This document shows positions 37,425-47,346 of a DNA stretch of 64,000 bases, in pieces. The notes below the pieces were generated by a model, which saw nothing but the letters and a program-made list of their open reading frames with translations, searched no databases and was not told the DNA's origin. The DNA is from Roseovarius pelagicus. Lineage in GTDB: Bacteria > Pseudomonadota > Alphaproteobacteria > Rhodobacterales > Rhodobacteraceae. A program made the position numbers and the translations under genes. Every line of letters starts with the position of its first letter. The first letter of the stretch is position 1. Where the stretch lies: assembly GCF_025639885.1 (NCBI RefSeq), contig NZ_CP106738.1, positions 1,054,001 through 1,118,000 of the forward strand. The letters are read 5' to 3'.

Positions 37425-38747
37425 CTATCCCAGCACCGTCTTAAAGGCGCCGCCCAGCTTCTCTACAAGTTCGTCGATCTGGCTCTCGTTCAGGATAAAC
37501 GGCGGCGCCAAAAGCACATGATCACCGCGCTGACCATCAATCGTACCCCCCATCGGATAGCATAGCAGACCAGCCTCAAACGCCGCTTTCTTCAGCGCCT
37601 TATGCACCCCGCGGGCCGGATCAAATGGCGTCTTGGTCTCGCGATCCTCGACCACCTCCAGCCCACGGAACATGCCCCGCCCGCGAATATCGCCAATATG
37701 CGGATGCTGTCCAAGCGCTGCCCGCAGCTTGGCATGCAGCATGTCGCCCAGTTCTGCCGCTCGCACCGTCAGTCCGCCCTCGGTCAGTTTCGTTACCACG
37801 GCCAACCCTGCCGCGCAGGCCACCGGATGTCCGATATAGGTATGCCCATGTTGGAAAAAGCCCGATCCGCTTTCGATTGCGTCATGGATGGCGGCCGAGC
37901 ACAGCGTCGCCGCGATCGGTTGATAACCCGCGCCCAACCCTTTGGCGATAATGACAATATCGGGGCGCACGTCCTCCTGTTCGCAGGCAAACAGCGTGCC
38001 TGTCCGCCCCATCCCGCACATCACTTCATCAAGGATCAACAGTATGCCGTATCGATCACAAATCTCGCGGATACGCTTGAAATATCCGGGCACCGCAGGC
38101 ACTGCGCCCAGCGTGGCGCCGACGACTGGCTCCGCGATAAAACCAATCACCGTCTCCGGGCCAACACGCTGCAACTCGGCTTCTAGTTCATCCGCCACGC
38201 GCAAGCCGTAGGCCTCGGCGCTCTCGTCGTCTTGCTGATCGCGGTAGGCGTAACAGGGCGCAATATGGGTGGTGTCGATCATCAGCGGCGCGAAAGGCTC
38301 CTTACGCCACGCATTTCCTCCGGTGGCCAATGCCGCCAGCGTGTTGCCGTGATAGCTCTGCCTGCGCGCGATGAAGCGACCGCGTTGCGATTGGCCAATC
38401 TCCAGCATGTATTGCCGCGCGAGTTTCAGCGCCGTTTCTACCGCCTCGGATCCGCCCGAAACGAAATAGACCCGATCGAGTCCTTCGGGCGCATGAGCAA
38501 TCAGCAGGTCAGCCAGTTCCTCGGCCGGTTCTGACGTAAAAAAGGACGTATGCGCATACGCCATGGTACCGACCTGTGCCTGAATGGCGGCGATCACATC
38601 CGCATCCGAATGCCCCAGACACGACACCGCCGCCCCGCCGGAGCCATCGAGATAGGCGCGTCCGTCAGTGTCAAAGAGATAAGGCCCCTCACCGCGTGTC
38701 GCCAAACGCGGAGGGGATTTGGAATGGCGGGGAAAGACGTGGCTCAT
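37425..38747 (-). CDS. Class III aminotransferase (PLP-dependent)
   Basis: A 440-residue fold-type I aminotransferase. Visible parts are GSGGAAVSCLGH, the phosphate-binding YFVSGGSEAVETALKLAR, LILDEVMCGMGRTGT with the PLP-pairing Asp, and IIAKGLGAGYQPI with the catalytic lysine. It transfers an amino group between an omega-amino compound and a keto acid; the substrate is not evident. The start MSHVFPRHSK at 38747 is favoured because the longer frame runs into the regulatory gap. It diverges from the RpiR regulator and may process the amine imported by the TAXI TRAP system. Confidence 0.85.
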   Translation of the reverse strand: MSHVFPRHSKSPPRLATRGEGPYLFDTDGRAYLDGSGGAAVSCLGHSDADVIAAIQAQVGTMAYAHTSFFTSEPAEELADLLIAHAPEGLDRVYFVSGGSEAVETALKLARQYMLEIGQSQRGRFIARRQSYHGNTLAALATGGNAWRKEPFAPLMIDTTHIAPCYAYRDQQDDESAEAYGLRVADELEAELQRVGPETVIGFIAEPVVGATLGAVPAVPGYFKRIREICDRYGILLILDEVMCGMGRTGTLFACEQEDVRPDIVIIAKGLGAGYQPIAATLCSAAIHDAIESGSGFFQHGHTYIGHPVACAAGLAVVTKLTEGGLTVRAAELGDMLHAKLRAALGQHPHIGDIRGRGMFRGLEVVEDRETKTPFDPARGVHKALKKAAFEAGLLCYPMGGTIDGQRGDHVLLAPPFILNESQIDELVEKLGGAFKTVLG

Positions 38748-38813
38748 GGCGTATCGCAATCCTGAAAAGAGACGAGTCGCGACCTGTCGCGATGGCAAAC
38801 TGAAACACATGAG

Positions 38814-38834
38814 TCATATCTTGACAAGATATGA
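38814..38834. promoter_or_regulatory. Perfect palindrome between aminotransferase and RpiR regulator
   Basis: A 21-bp perfect palindrome with core CATATCTTGACAAGATATG (38815-38833), flanked by three copies of TGAAACA (38801, 38832, 38841). It lies in the 132-bp divergent gap and is a strong candidate operator for the neighbouring RpiR-family regulator. Confidence 0.6.
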
Positions 38835-38879
38835 AACAGTTGAAACACTCCATTTCCGACATCTTGGGAGGGGCATCTA

Positions 38880-39752
38880 TTGGATGGCGCGTTTTCGCAG
38901 CGGCTGGCGGCTGAATATGATCGGTTGAGTGATCGACTGCGTCAGGCGGGTGACTATGTGGCCGCCAACCCGCTCAACACAGCCACGCGCAGCCTGCGTT
39001 CGATCGCAGGCGAGGCTGCATTGCCGCCCGCTACATTCTCGCGGTTGGCCCGGCGTCTGGGATACGCTGATTTCGAGGCGCTGCGCGATGAAATGCGCAG
39101 CCGGATTGACCGGCAGATCGACCCACATGGTCACAGCTTTGCCGACCGGGCGCGACGCTTGCAGCAGGACCAATCCACCGGCACGCTTGACTTTCTCGGC
39201 GCGCATCGCGACGCTTGTTTGGCAAATGTGCAAACCCTTGCTGTGGGTGTGGATCACGACCTTCTGGAACGGACGGTTGAACGGCTGCATCGGTCGCGGC
39301 GTGTGCTGCTGCTGGGCGCATTGGGATCGACGGGGATCGTAGAGCATATGTCGTATATGGCGAATTTCCTGACCGACAACTGGCACATCGCGGGCCGGAT
39401 GGGGGCGTCAATCGGCAGTGCGCTGACGGGTCTGGGGGTCGACGATTCGCTGGTTATCGTGACCAAGCCACCATTTGCCCGCAAGTCCATCCTCGCCGCT
39501 GCTCAGGCTAGGGAACTCGGCGTTTTTGTGGTGGTCATCACCGATAGTCACACGTGCCCCGCATTGGCCCAAGCCGATGCGGGATTTCTGGTGCCCACTG
39601 GCAGCCCGCATTTCTTTTCGTCCTATGTGGCGACACTCTTTTTGGTCGAAACGATGATCGGCATGCTCGCCGGGCGCACTGGCACCGAGGCCACGGGCCG
39701 CATCGCCGAGGTCGAAACCCGAAACCGCAAGCTGGAAGCAGCTGGCGGATGA
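38880..39752 (+). CDS. RpiR-family transcriptional regulator
   Basis: A 290-residue regulator with an N-terminal RpiR helix-turn-helix ([34 protein letters not shown]) and a C-terminal SIS sugar-isomerase domain ([56 protein letters not shown]). It starts with TTG at 38880, backed by GGGAGGGG six bases upstream; the ATG at 38884 is out of frame. It probably controls the divergent aminotransferase and the TRAP genes downstream in response to a phosphosugar-like or amino compound. Confidence 0.88.
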   Translation: MDGAFSQRLAAEYDRLSDRLRQAGDYVAANPLNTATRSLRSIAGEAALPPATFSRLARRLGYADFEALRDEMRSRIDRQIDPHGHSFADRARRLQQDQSTGTLDFLGAHRDACLANVQTLAVGVDHDLLERTVERLHRSRRVLLLGALGSTGIVEHMSYMANFLTDNWHIAGRMGASIGSALTGLGVDDSLVIVTKPPFARKSILAAAQARELGVFVVVITDSHTCPALAQADAGFLVPTGSPHFFSSYVATLFLVETMIGMLAGRTGTEATGRIAEVETRNRKLEAAGG

Positions 39753-39789
39753 AACGAAACCAAAGAACATCAACAAGAAAAGGGAGAAA

Positions 39790-40762
39790 ATGATGTTTTC
39801 CAAATTTAAGTTCACGATCGCGGGGGCCGCAATGGCCACGCTGATGGCACCGGCGGCCTATGCCGAAGAGTTCATCACCATCGGCACTGGCGGTGTTACC
39901 GGCGTCTATTACCCCACCGGCGGCGCCATCTGCCGTCTGGTCAACAAGGGTCGCAAAGAACATGGCATTCGCTGCTCGGTCGAGATCGACAGGCGGCTCG
40001 GTCTACAACATCAAGACCATCCGCGCTGGCGAGCTGGAATTCGGCGTTGCACAATCCGACTGGCAGTACCACGCCTATAACGGCTCGTCGCAATTCGAGG
40101 ATGATGGCGCATTCGAAGACCTGCGCGCAGTGTTTTCGATCCACCCCGAACCGTTTACCGTCGTGGCGCGCGCCGACAGCGGGATCAAGTCGTTCGATGA
40201 TCTCAAGGGCAAGCGGGTCAACCTCGGCAACCCCGGTTCCGGCGCACGCGGCACGTTTGAGGTCGTGATGGAGAAAAAGGGCTGGACCAGCGACGATTTC
40301 GCCCTCGCCGCGGAACTGAAGCCAGCCGAGCAATCCGCCGCGCTGTGCGACAATCAGGTGGATGCCATCGTCTTTACCGTTGGTCACCCTTCGGGCACCA
40401 TCCAAGAGGCCACCACTGCGTGTGAATCGGTTCTGGTCAACGTGACCGGTCCCGAAATCGACGCGCTCATCGCGGATAACCCATTCTACCGGACAGCCAC
40501 CGTTCCGGGCGGCATGTATCGCGGATCGGATGAGGACACCGCGACCTTCGGTGTGGGCGCCACGCTGGTCAGTTCCACCAACGTGAGCGAAGATGCGGTC
40601 TATGCCCTCGTCAGCGCGGTCTTTGACAATTTTGACGCGTTCACCGGGCTGCACCCTGCGTTTGCCAATCTCAAGCCCGAGGAAATGGCGACGGCTGGCC
40701 TGTCCGCGCCGCTGCATGATGGCGCTGCGAAATATTACCGTGAAAAAGGCTGGATCGAGTAA
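39790..40762 (+). pseudogene. TAXI-family TRAP substrate-binding receptor, frameshifted
   Basis: Two overlapping frames together encode a complete TAXI receptor of about 323 residues. The first gives the signal peptide (APAAYA) and [25 protein letters not shown] up to CSVE. The second resumes with [33 protein letters not shown] and runs to the stop at 40762. One extra base at or near 39985 (GAGATCGACA in place of GAGTCGACA) shifts the frame. It is either a sequencing error or a true inactivation. The downstream permease is intact, so an error or a very recent mutation is likely. Confidence 0.85.
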
Positions 40763-40889
40763 ACTGGCCCGATCCGGCACTCGGCAGGGGCGACAATTGC
40801 CGCCCCCGCCAACCACCTAAACGTCTGAATAAGGCGACAAAAAACAGCAGCGCGAGAAAAAATGCGCAGCGGGACAGGGAGACATTGGG

Positions 40890-43499
40890 ATGGTCGATGA
40901 CAAGCAGGGCAAAGGCCCTCTGAGCGAAGCGGAATTACAGGAGTTAGTGGCATCCTCTGATGCAGGGGGGCGCAACCCGTCCTCTGCGGGCGTCGCAACG
41001 ATGCTGGCCGTGGTTGCCGTGGTCTGGTCCGTGTTTCAGGTGCTGCTGGCATCGCCGGTATCGAATTACGTTCTACCCGGCGACGTGATCAACAACTCAC
41101 GCCAAATCCACCTCGCCTTTGCGGTTTTCCTCGCTTTCATGGCCTATCCTGCATTAAAGTCCAGCCCGCGCACCTATGTGCCCATTCAGGACTGGGTCAT
41201 GGGTATCGTCGGCGCAATCATCGCGCTCTACGGCTACATCGTATATGATAAGATCGTCAGCAATGGTGGCCTTGCCGATGACACCGATAAATGGGTGGCG
41301 CTGATCGGCCTGATCCTGCTGTTTGAGGGTGCGCGCCGCGCGCTTGGCCCCGCGATGGCAATCATCGCCACGATCTTTCTTGGCTACGTCTTCTTTGGGG
41401 CGTCCCCGTGGGTGCCCGAAGTAATCCGCTGGAAGGGTGCCTCTTTGCAAAAGGCGATGAGCCACATGTGGATCACGTCCGAGGGCGTGTTCGGCATCGC
41501 GCTGGGTGTTTCCACCAAGTTCGTGTTCCTCTTTGTCCTTTTTGGCGCATTGCTGGAAAAAGCGGGAGCGGGCAACTATTTCATCAAAATGGCATTCGGC
41601 GCGTTAGGCCACCTGCGAGGCGGCCCGGCGAAGGCCGCTGTTGTCGGCTCTGCGGCTACGGGCCTGATCTCTGGCTCGTCCATCGCCAACGTTGTCACCA
41701 CCGGTACATTCACCATCCCGTTGATGAAACGTGTCGGGTTCAGCTCTGAAAAGGGCGGCGCAGTCGAAGTGGCCAGCTCTGTCAACGGCCAGATCATGCC
41801 GCCCGTCATGGGCGCTGCGGCCTTCCTGATGGTCGAATATGTAGGTATTTCCTATGTCGAGGTAATCACCCATGCCTTCCTGCCGGCGGCGATTTCATAC
41901 ATCGCGCTGGTCTATATCGTCCACCTTGAGGCGGTAAAGAACAACATGCCGACACTGGGCAACCGTGTCGTTAGCATGGGTAAGACCATCGGCGGTATGG
42001 CGGTCTTTTTTGTCGGCTTTGCCGCGCTCTGCTACGGCGTACAGTATCCGGTGAAATGGGTCGTGAGCATGACCGATAACTCGGGCATCATCCTGTCAGC
42101 ACTTATCGTTCTGGCTTATGTCGCACTGCTCTGGCTCGCGTCCAAGGGCCCCGATCTGGAACCGGACGATCCCAACGCAGAAGAGGTCGAACTGCCCGTC
42201 GTGGGAGAGATCTACAAATCCGGCCTCTACTACCTGCTACCGATCATCGTGCTGGTTTACTTCCTGATGATCGAACAGAAATCACCCGGTCTATCAGCCT
42301 TCTGGGCGACCACCTTGCTCTTTGTGATCTTGCTCACACAACGTCCGCTCAAGGCGATGTTCCGCGGCGCGGGCGAGATGGGTGAACATCTGAAGGAAGG
42401 TGCGTTTGATTTGTGGCAGGGCCTTATCGACGGGGCGCGCAACATGATCGGTATTGGCCTCGCCACGGCCACGGCGGGCGTGATCGTCGGCACTGTGACA
42501 CTGACCGGCGTTGGTCAGGTCATGGCCGATCTGGTCGAATTTCTGTCGGGCGGCAACCTGATCCTGATGCTGATCATGGTCGGCCTTCTCAGCCTCATTC
42601 TGGGGATGGGCCTGCCGACCACGGCCAACTACATCGTCGTCAGTTCACTGATGGCCGGGGTTGTGGTGGAATTGGGCGCGCAATCGGGACTGATCGTTCC
42701 GTTGATCGCGGTACACCTCTTCGTATTCTATTTTGGTATCATGGCGGATGTGACACCTCCTGTGGGACTGGCCAGCTTTGCTGCGGCGGCCGTATCAGGC
42801 GGTGACGCGATCAAGACCGGCTTTATCGCCTTTTTCTACAGTCTGCGGACTGTGGCGTTGCCGTTCGTGTTCATCTTCAACACCGACTTGTTGCTGATCG
42901 ACGTGACATGGACCCAAGGGATACTGGTAGCCATATCGGCAACCATCGCGATCCTTGTCTTTACGGCGGGCACGATGAATTACTTTCTGGTCAAAAACCG
43001 CATCTATGAAAGCGTGGCACTGATCCTCGTGGCCTTCCTGTTGTTCCGGCCAGACTATGTGATGGACCGTATCCAACCGCCGTTCAAGATCATCGAACCC
43101 ACGGCGTTTGAGCAGACATTGGATGCCGCAAAACCCGGCGACGAGGTGCGTGTCATCGTCTCTGGTCCCGACTTCGACACTGGCGAGATGGTGGAAACCG
43201 CTCTGTCGATGTCGATCGACGGCGAAGGTACTGGCGCTGAACGGCTCGACACCTTCGGCCTGATGATCATGGAAGAAGACGGTGCAGTGAAACTGGACGA
43301 ACCGATGTTCGGCACACCCTTTGCCGATAACCTTCAAGGCTTCGACTTTTACGGTGACACGCCTGTGACGCTGGTAACGGTCAAGGCCTCGGCTAACCAG
43401 ATGCCCAAAGAGCTTATCTTTATCCCGGCGCTTCTGTTGTTGGCACTAATCGCCATGCTGCAACGCGGCCGCATGAGCAAAGAAGGAGAGCCCGCATGA
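40890..43499 (+). CDS. TRAP transporter fused small and large permease (TAXI type)
   Basis: An 869-residue membrane protein that joins the 4-helix and 12-helix TRAP subunits, as is usual for TAXI systems. TRAP-M signatures are GSAATGLISGSSIANVVTTGTFTIPLMKR and LSLILGMGLPTTANYIVVSSLMAGV. A C-terminal periplasmic region (about 720-840) resembles DUF3394 and is followed by a final helix. It is a secondary, ion-driven importer served by the receptor gene upstream. The substrate is unknown. It overlaps the UspA gene by 4 bp. Confidence 0.92.
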   Translation: MVDDKQGKGPLSEAELQELVASSDAGGRNPSSAGVATMLAVVAVVWSVFQVLLASPVSNYVLPGDVINNSRQIHLAFAVFLAFMAYPALKSSPRTYVPIQDWVMGIVGAIIALYGYIVYDKIVSNGGLADDTDKWVALIGLILLFEGARRALGPAMAIIATIFLGYVFFGASPWVPEVIRWKGASLQKAMSHMWITSEGVFGIALGVSTKFVFLFVLFGALLEKAGAGNYFIKMAFGALGHLRGGPAKAAVVGSAATGLISGSSIANVVTTGTFTIPLMKRVGFSSEKGGAVEVASSVNGQIMPPVMGAAAFLMVEYVGISYVEVITHAFLPAAISYIALVYIVHLEAVKNNMPTLGNRVVSMGKTIGGMAVFFVGFAALCYGVQYPVKWVVSMTDNSGIILSALIVLAYVALLWLASKGPDLEPDDPNAEEVELPVVGEIYKSGLYYLLPIIVLVYFLMIEQKSPGLSAFWATTLLFVILLTQRPLKAMFRGAGEMGEHLKEGAFDLWQGLIDGARNMIGIGLATATAGVIVGTVTLTGVGQVMADLVEFLSGGNLILMLIMVGLLSLILGMGLPTTANYIVVSSLMAGVVVELGAQSGLIVPLIAVHLFVFYFGIMADVTPPVGLASFAAAAVSGGDAIKTGFIAFFYSLRTVALPFVFIFNTDLLLIDVTWTQGILVAISATIAILVFTAGTMNYFLVKNRIYESVALILVAFLLFRPDYVMDRIQPPFKIIEPTAFEQTLDAAKPGDEVRVIVSGPDFDTGEMVETALSMSIDGEGTGAERLDTFGLMIMEEDGAVKLDEPMFGTPFADNLQGFDFYGDTPVTLVTVKASANQMPKELIFIPALLLLALIAMLQRGRMSKEGEPA

Positions 43500-43936
43500 C
43501 CCAGATAGGGAAACCCGTCCTCTGTGCGATTGACGTCAGCAACAAGGGGCTTGACGACAACGTGCTGAAGGAATCTGTACGCATGGCCGGTATCAACAAT
43601 GCGCAGCTTGATGTGATCACCGTGCTGCCCGATCTGGGCATGAGCATTGTGGGCAGCTATTTCGACAAGGACCATCACGAAAAGGCGTTGGCGCAGGCGA
43701 CAAAGCTGATGCGTGATCAGATCGAGGCATCGCTGGGCGCGGAGGCAAACGCGTCCATCCGCCATATCGTCGCCACGGGCAACGCCTACGAAGAGATCCT
43801 GAAGGCCGCTACGGCAGCAGAGACAGGTCTGATCGTCATCGGCGCGCACAAGCCCGATCTGCACGATTTCCTGCTTGGCCCTAACGCATCGCGCGTGGTC
43901 CGCCATGCCAAATGTTCGGTCTATGTCGTACGCTGA
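43496..43936 (+). CDS. Universal stress protein (UspA family) of the TRAP operon
   Basis: A 146-residue UspA-fold protein (GKPVLCAIDVSNKGLDDNVLKESVRMA; GLIVIGAHKPDLHDFLLGPNASRVVRHAKCSVYVVR). The C-terminal G-x9-S/N-x-V segment suggests ATP binding. Small UspA proteins coupled to TRAP permeases (for example TeaD with TeaABC) regulate uptake through ATP. The ATGA overlap with the permease supports that role here. Confidence 0.88.
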   Translation: MTQIGKPVLCAIDVSNKGLDDNVLKESVRMAGINNAQLDVITVLPDLGMSIVGSYFDKDHHEKALAQATKLMRDQIEASLGAEANASIRHIVATGNAYEEILKAATAAETGLIVIGAHKPDLHDFLLGPNASRVVRHAKCSVYVVR

Positions 43937-43955
43937 GGCCCGTTATCGAAATCAA

Positions 43956-43991
43956 CCAAGGCCTTTGAAATAGGGCCTTGGAGACTTTTCC
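43956..43991 (+). terminator. Terminator after the TAXI TRAP operon
   Basis: Stem CCAAGGCC and GGCCTTGG around a 10-base loop, followed by AGACTTTTCC. It lies 19 bp after the UspA stop. Confidence 0.6.
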
Positions 43992-44019
43992 AAATAATCT
44001 GGGCTGTTTGTGTCCGGCA

Positions 44020-44907
44020 TCAGATACCGGAGCCAACCTTGCGCAATTGCGCGATCATACCCTCAGGCGCACATTCTTCGGGTTCGAACGTGTAAAACTG
44101 CGACAGCCGGGATGTATCGACTGAAATGTGCTGAACTGCATCACGCGGAGCAACGGCCCAGTCCCAATTCAGGCCTGCGGCATCGGCCAATGCGCTCATG
44201 TCGCTGCCTCCCGGTGCCGCGACGTTCAGAGTTTCGGGCAAGCATTCGGGCCAAGACGCCAGCGTGCTCACAATCCGCGCCAGACTTTCGGGACCGATAT
44301 AGGGGCGACTCGGCCCCTGCCCGGCGGGAAAGCGGTCGATGCGCAGATCGCCGCCTGCCTCTGCATTGCGCATCAGGGCATCGGCACCGACAACATTTCC
44401 AATCCGCAGGCAGCACACATCCATCCCTTGATCGCGGTAGGGCACGCATGCCTGCTCCATTGCCAGCTTTGACGCACCATAGAGCGTCGACGGGTTGCAA
44501 GGCGCATCCTCGGTCAGCGGCATATCACTGCTATGATCGTAGACAGCCACTGACGACGCAATCAATACCCGTTCACAGCCCGCCGCTTTGGCCGCCTCCA
44601 AACAGGCGACCGCGAGGCCGACATTTGTGGAAAAATCTGCGTCTGGTCCGGGGATCACCCCCGCAAGCATGATCAACGCAGCAGGTGTTCCATCATAGCG
44701 CACATAGCGTTCAAACGGTTCGGGCCCGTCCAGCGGTGCCCAATAGAGGACACGATCCGTAGTCGCGACCGTGCCGCTACGCAGTTGTGGAACAAGGCGG
44801 ATTGCAACGTCCGGATCATCCACCCAAGCACGGCGCACCATACGACCCACGCGCCCGGATGCACCAACCATCAGCCAGTCTGCCCCTGTCAGATCAAGTC
44901 CGGGCAT
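44020..44907 (-). CDS. NAD-dependent epimerase/dehydratase-like protein
   Basis: A 295-residue extended short-chain dehydrogenase with a dinucleotide motif LMVGASGRVGRMV, ASSVAVYDHSS and the catalytic-type YGASKLAMEQ. It acts on a nucleotide sugar or similar compound. It is the last gene of a leftward set with GDP-mannose and GDP-fucose genes and overlaps manC by 14 bp, so it probably takes part in the same sugar pathway; its exact reaction is not clear. Confidence 0.8.
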   Translation of the reverse strand: MPGLDLTGADWLMVGASGRVGRMVRRAWVDDPDVAIRLVPQLRSGTVATTDRVLYWAPLDGPEPFERYVRYDGTPAALIMLAGVIPGPDADFSTNVGLAVACLEAAKAAGCERVLIASSVAVYDHSSDMPLTEDAPCNPSTLYGASKLAMEQACVPYRDQGMDVCCLRIGNVVGADALMRNAEAGGDLRIDRFPAGQGPSRPYIGPESLARIVSTLASWPECLPETLNVAAPGGSDMSALADAAGLNWDWAVAPRDAVQHISVDTSRLSQFYTFEPEECAPEGMIAQLRKVGSGI

Positions 44908-46330
44908 AGACGTCCTCGTAACGAATGATATCGTCCTCGCCCAGATAGCTGCCTGTCTGGACCTCGATCAGGACCATCTCCAGCTTACCGGGGTTTTCCA
45001 TGCGATGTACGGCACCGAGCGGGATATAAACGCTTTCATTTTCTCCAATAAGTTTGATCTCGTCATCCACAGTCACCTTTGCCGTGCCCTGCACAACGAT
45101 CCAGTGCTCAGAGCGGTGATGGTGGCTTTGCAGACTTAGCGCCGCACCGGGCTTGACCACAATGCGTTTGACCTGAAACCGCTCTCCGACAACCAGACTC
45201 TCGAACCACCCCCACGGACGGTGATCGACCGGAAACTCAGTTGCTTGTTTCACGCCGCGCGCCTTTAGCGCGGTTACCGCCTCTTTCACCCGCTGGCTGT
45301 CATTGCGTCGGGCAACGATGACGGCATCCGGCATCGCCACGGCAATCATGTCCTCGAGCCCGATTCCGACCAATTCCTGCGCGCCGTCTTCAGAGCGCAG
45401 CAAGGTACCGGCACAGCCCAGAGCTGTCGCATTGTCAGACAGCACGTTACCGTCCGCGTCCGGGCCACATTCCGCCCAGACCGCATTCCAATCACCCAGA
45501 TCGGACCAGCCGTCACCAAAGGGCATGACCGCAAGATTATCGGCATGCTCCATGATCGCATAATCAATCGAGTTATCAGGGACATCTGCCCAGGCAGCAG
45601 CATTCAGCCGGGTAAAGCCCAGATCGTCCTGCGCCCCATCGACAGCTGCGCGGACCGGCGCAATCATTTCGCGCGCGTGCATCTCAAAGGCGGCGATCAC
45701 TGCACGGGCTGACAGCAGGAAAATACCGGCGTTCCACAGATAGCTGCCCGCGGCAAGCATTGCCTCTGCATTGGCCTCGTCTGGTTTTTCCACAAACCGC
45801 GCCAACGCTTGCGGCGTTGTGGCAGATGCATCCGCACCTTCGGCTAACTCCAGCCACCCATAGCCGGTTTCGGCCCGCGTCGGGTGAATGCCGAATGTGA
45901 CCAGATCGCCAGCGGCGGCGCGGGGTGCTGCCGCCAATATGGCCGTGCGAAACGCGGCAGCATCCGGGATCACATGATCCGACGGTGCCACCAGCATCAG
46001 CGCATTCGCATCGCGCGACGCCAGCCATAAGGCGGCGGCAAGAACTGCCGGTGCGGTATTGCGACCTTCCGGCTCGATCAGCACGCCTTGGGGCTGTGTT
46101 TGTGCCGCTGCCAACTGCTCTAACACGATAAAGCGGAACGGCTCGCCAGTCAGGACCACAGGAGCCGCGAACCCAACACCAGAAAGGCGACGGACCGACG
46201 CCTGAAACAGTGTCTCGTCTCCGATCAATGGCGTAAACTGTTTGGGATAGCTCTGCCGTGACAGCGGCCAGAGCCGTGTGCCTGATCCACCACATAGGAT
46301 CACCGGATGAATAAGGGGCGTGTCAGTCAT
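44894..46330 (-). CDS. manC: Mannose-1-phosphate guanylyltransferase / mannose-6-phosphate isomerase
   Basis: A 478-residue bifunctional protein. The N-terminal nucleotidyltransferase has VILCGGSGTRLWPLSRQSYPKQF and VAPSDHVI. The C-terminal cupin isomerase has FQVKRIVVKPGAALSLQSHHHRSEHWIVVQGTAKVT. It converts fructose-6-phosphate-derived mannose phosphate into GDP-mannose, the substrate of the gmd product. It starts 37 bp after fcl. Confidence 0.93.
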   Translation of the reverse strand: MTDTPLIHPVILCGGSGTRLWPLSRQSYPKQFTPLIGDETLFQASVRRLSGVGFAAPVVLTGEPFRFIVLEQLAAAQTQPQGVLIEPEGRNTAPAVLAAALWLASRDANALMLVAPSDHVIPDAAAFRTAILAAAPRAAAGDLVTFGIHPTRAETGYGWLELAEGADASATTPQALARFVEKPDEANAEAMLAAGSYLWNAGIFLLSARAVIAAFEMHAREMIAPVRAAVDGAQDDLGFTRLNAAAWADVPDNSIDYAIMEHADNLAVMPFGDGWSDLGDWNAVWAECGPDADGNVLSDNATALGCAGTLLRSEDGAQELVGIGLEDMIAVAMPDAVIVARRNDSQRVKEAVTALKARGVKQATEFPVDHRPWGWFESLVVGERFQVKRIVVKPGAALSLQSHHHRSEHWIVVQGTAKVTVDDEIKLIGENESVYIPLGAVHRMENPGKLEMVLIEVQTGSYLGEDDIIRYEDVYART

Positions 46331-46367
46331 AGTCAGTCATGTCACGGCTCGGGCCGGATAATTCAAG

Positions 46368-47333
46368 TCACTTCTCCCTCACGGTGTCGGCATGGCGTTG
46401 AAACCATTCATATGTCCCTGAAATACCCTCGTGCAATCCCGTCCGTGCCCGCCACCCCATGTCGGCCAGCCGGCTGACATCCATCAGCTTGCGCGCAGTG
46501 CCGTCGGGCTTGGTCGTGTCATAGACGATCTGGCCAGTGAAACCGGTAATCCCCGCCACCATCTGCGCCAGTTCGGCAATCGACACATCGGTGCCAGTAC
46601 CCACGTTGATATGACTCAGCATCGGGTCGGTGTTAGCGTCATAGCTGGCACGATCCAGATCCATGACAAACAGGCTCGCCTCGGCCATATCGTCCACGTG
46701 CAGAAACTCGCGGCGCGGCGTACCGGTGCCCCAAATCACCACCTCGCGCACACCATCGCGGACCGCCTCGTGAAAACGGCGGATCATGGCGGGCAGAACA
46801 TGACTGTTTTCAGGATGAAAATTATCGCCGGGCCCATAAAGGTTGGTGGGCATAACACTGCGGTAATCAGTGCCATGCTGGCGGTTGTAGCTCTCGCACA
46901 GCTTGATGCCCGCGATCTTGGCCACCGCATAGGGCTCGTTCGTCGGCTCCAGCACGCCAGTCAGCAGCGCATCCTCACGCATCGGCTGCGGCACCGCGCG
47001 CGGGTAGATGCAGCTAGACCCCAGTTGCAGCAGTCGCGTTACGCCCGCGTCGTACGCCTGATGGATCACATTGCATTCGATCATCAGGTTTTCATATATG
47101 AAATCAGCGGGATAGGTGTTGTTGGCGTGAATGCCGCCCACTTTGGCCGCTGCCAGAATAACCGCATCGGGCCGCTCGCTTTGCATGAATGCGCGAACGG
47201 CCCCCTGATCGGTCAGATCCAGTTCTGCATGGGTGCGGACGAGAATATCACCCTCGGCCATACCGCGTGCGATCAGTCGTCGGTGGATCGCACCGCCGAC
47301 CATACCGCGATGCCCTGCCAAGTAGACCCTCAT
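46368..47333 (-). CDS. fcl: GDP-L-fucose synthase
   Basis: A 321-residue extended SDR of the WcaG type: [47 protein letters not shown] with catalytic Tyr and Lys, and [10 protein letters not shown]. It epimerises and reduces GDP-4-keto-6-deoxymannose to GDP-L-fucose with NADPH. It lies 13 bp after gmd, giving the complete GDP-fucose route with manC. Confidence 0.94.
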   Translation of the reverse strand: MRVYLAGHRGMVGGAIHRRLIARGMAEGDILVRTHAELDLTDQGAVRAFMQSERPDAVILAAAKVGGIHANNTYPADFIYENLMIECNVIHQAYDAGVTRLLQLGSSCIYPRAVPQPMREDALLTGVLEPTNEPYAVAKIAGIKLCESYNRQHGTDYRSVMPTNLYGPGDNFHPENSHVLPAMIRRFHEAVRDGVREVVIWGTGTPRREFLHVDDMAEASLFVMDLDRASYDANTDPMLSHINVGTGTDVSIAELAQMVAGITGFTGQIVYDTTKPDGTARKLMDVSRLADMGWRARTGLHEGISGTYEWFQRHADTVREK

Positions 47334-47346
47334 GCCGACGCGCCCA

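Noticed and set aside
39979..39995. Programmed frameshift in the TAXI receptor
   Set aside because: There is no slippery heptamer, internal ribosome site or downstream structure, and other TAXI receptors are single-frame. A mutation or sequencing error is simpler.
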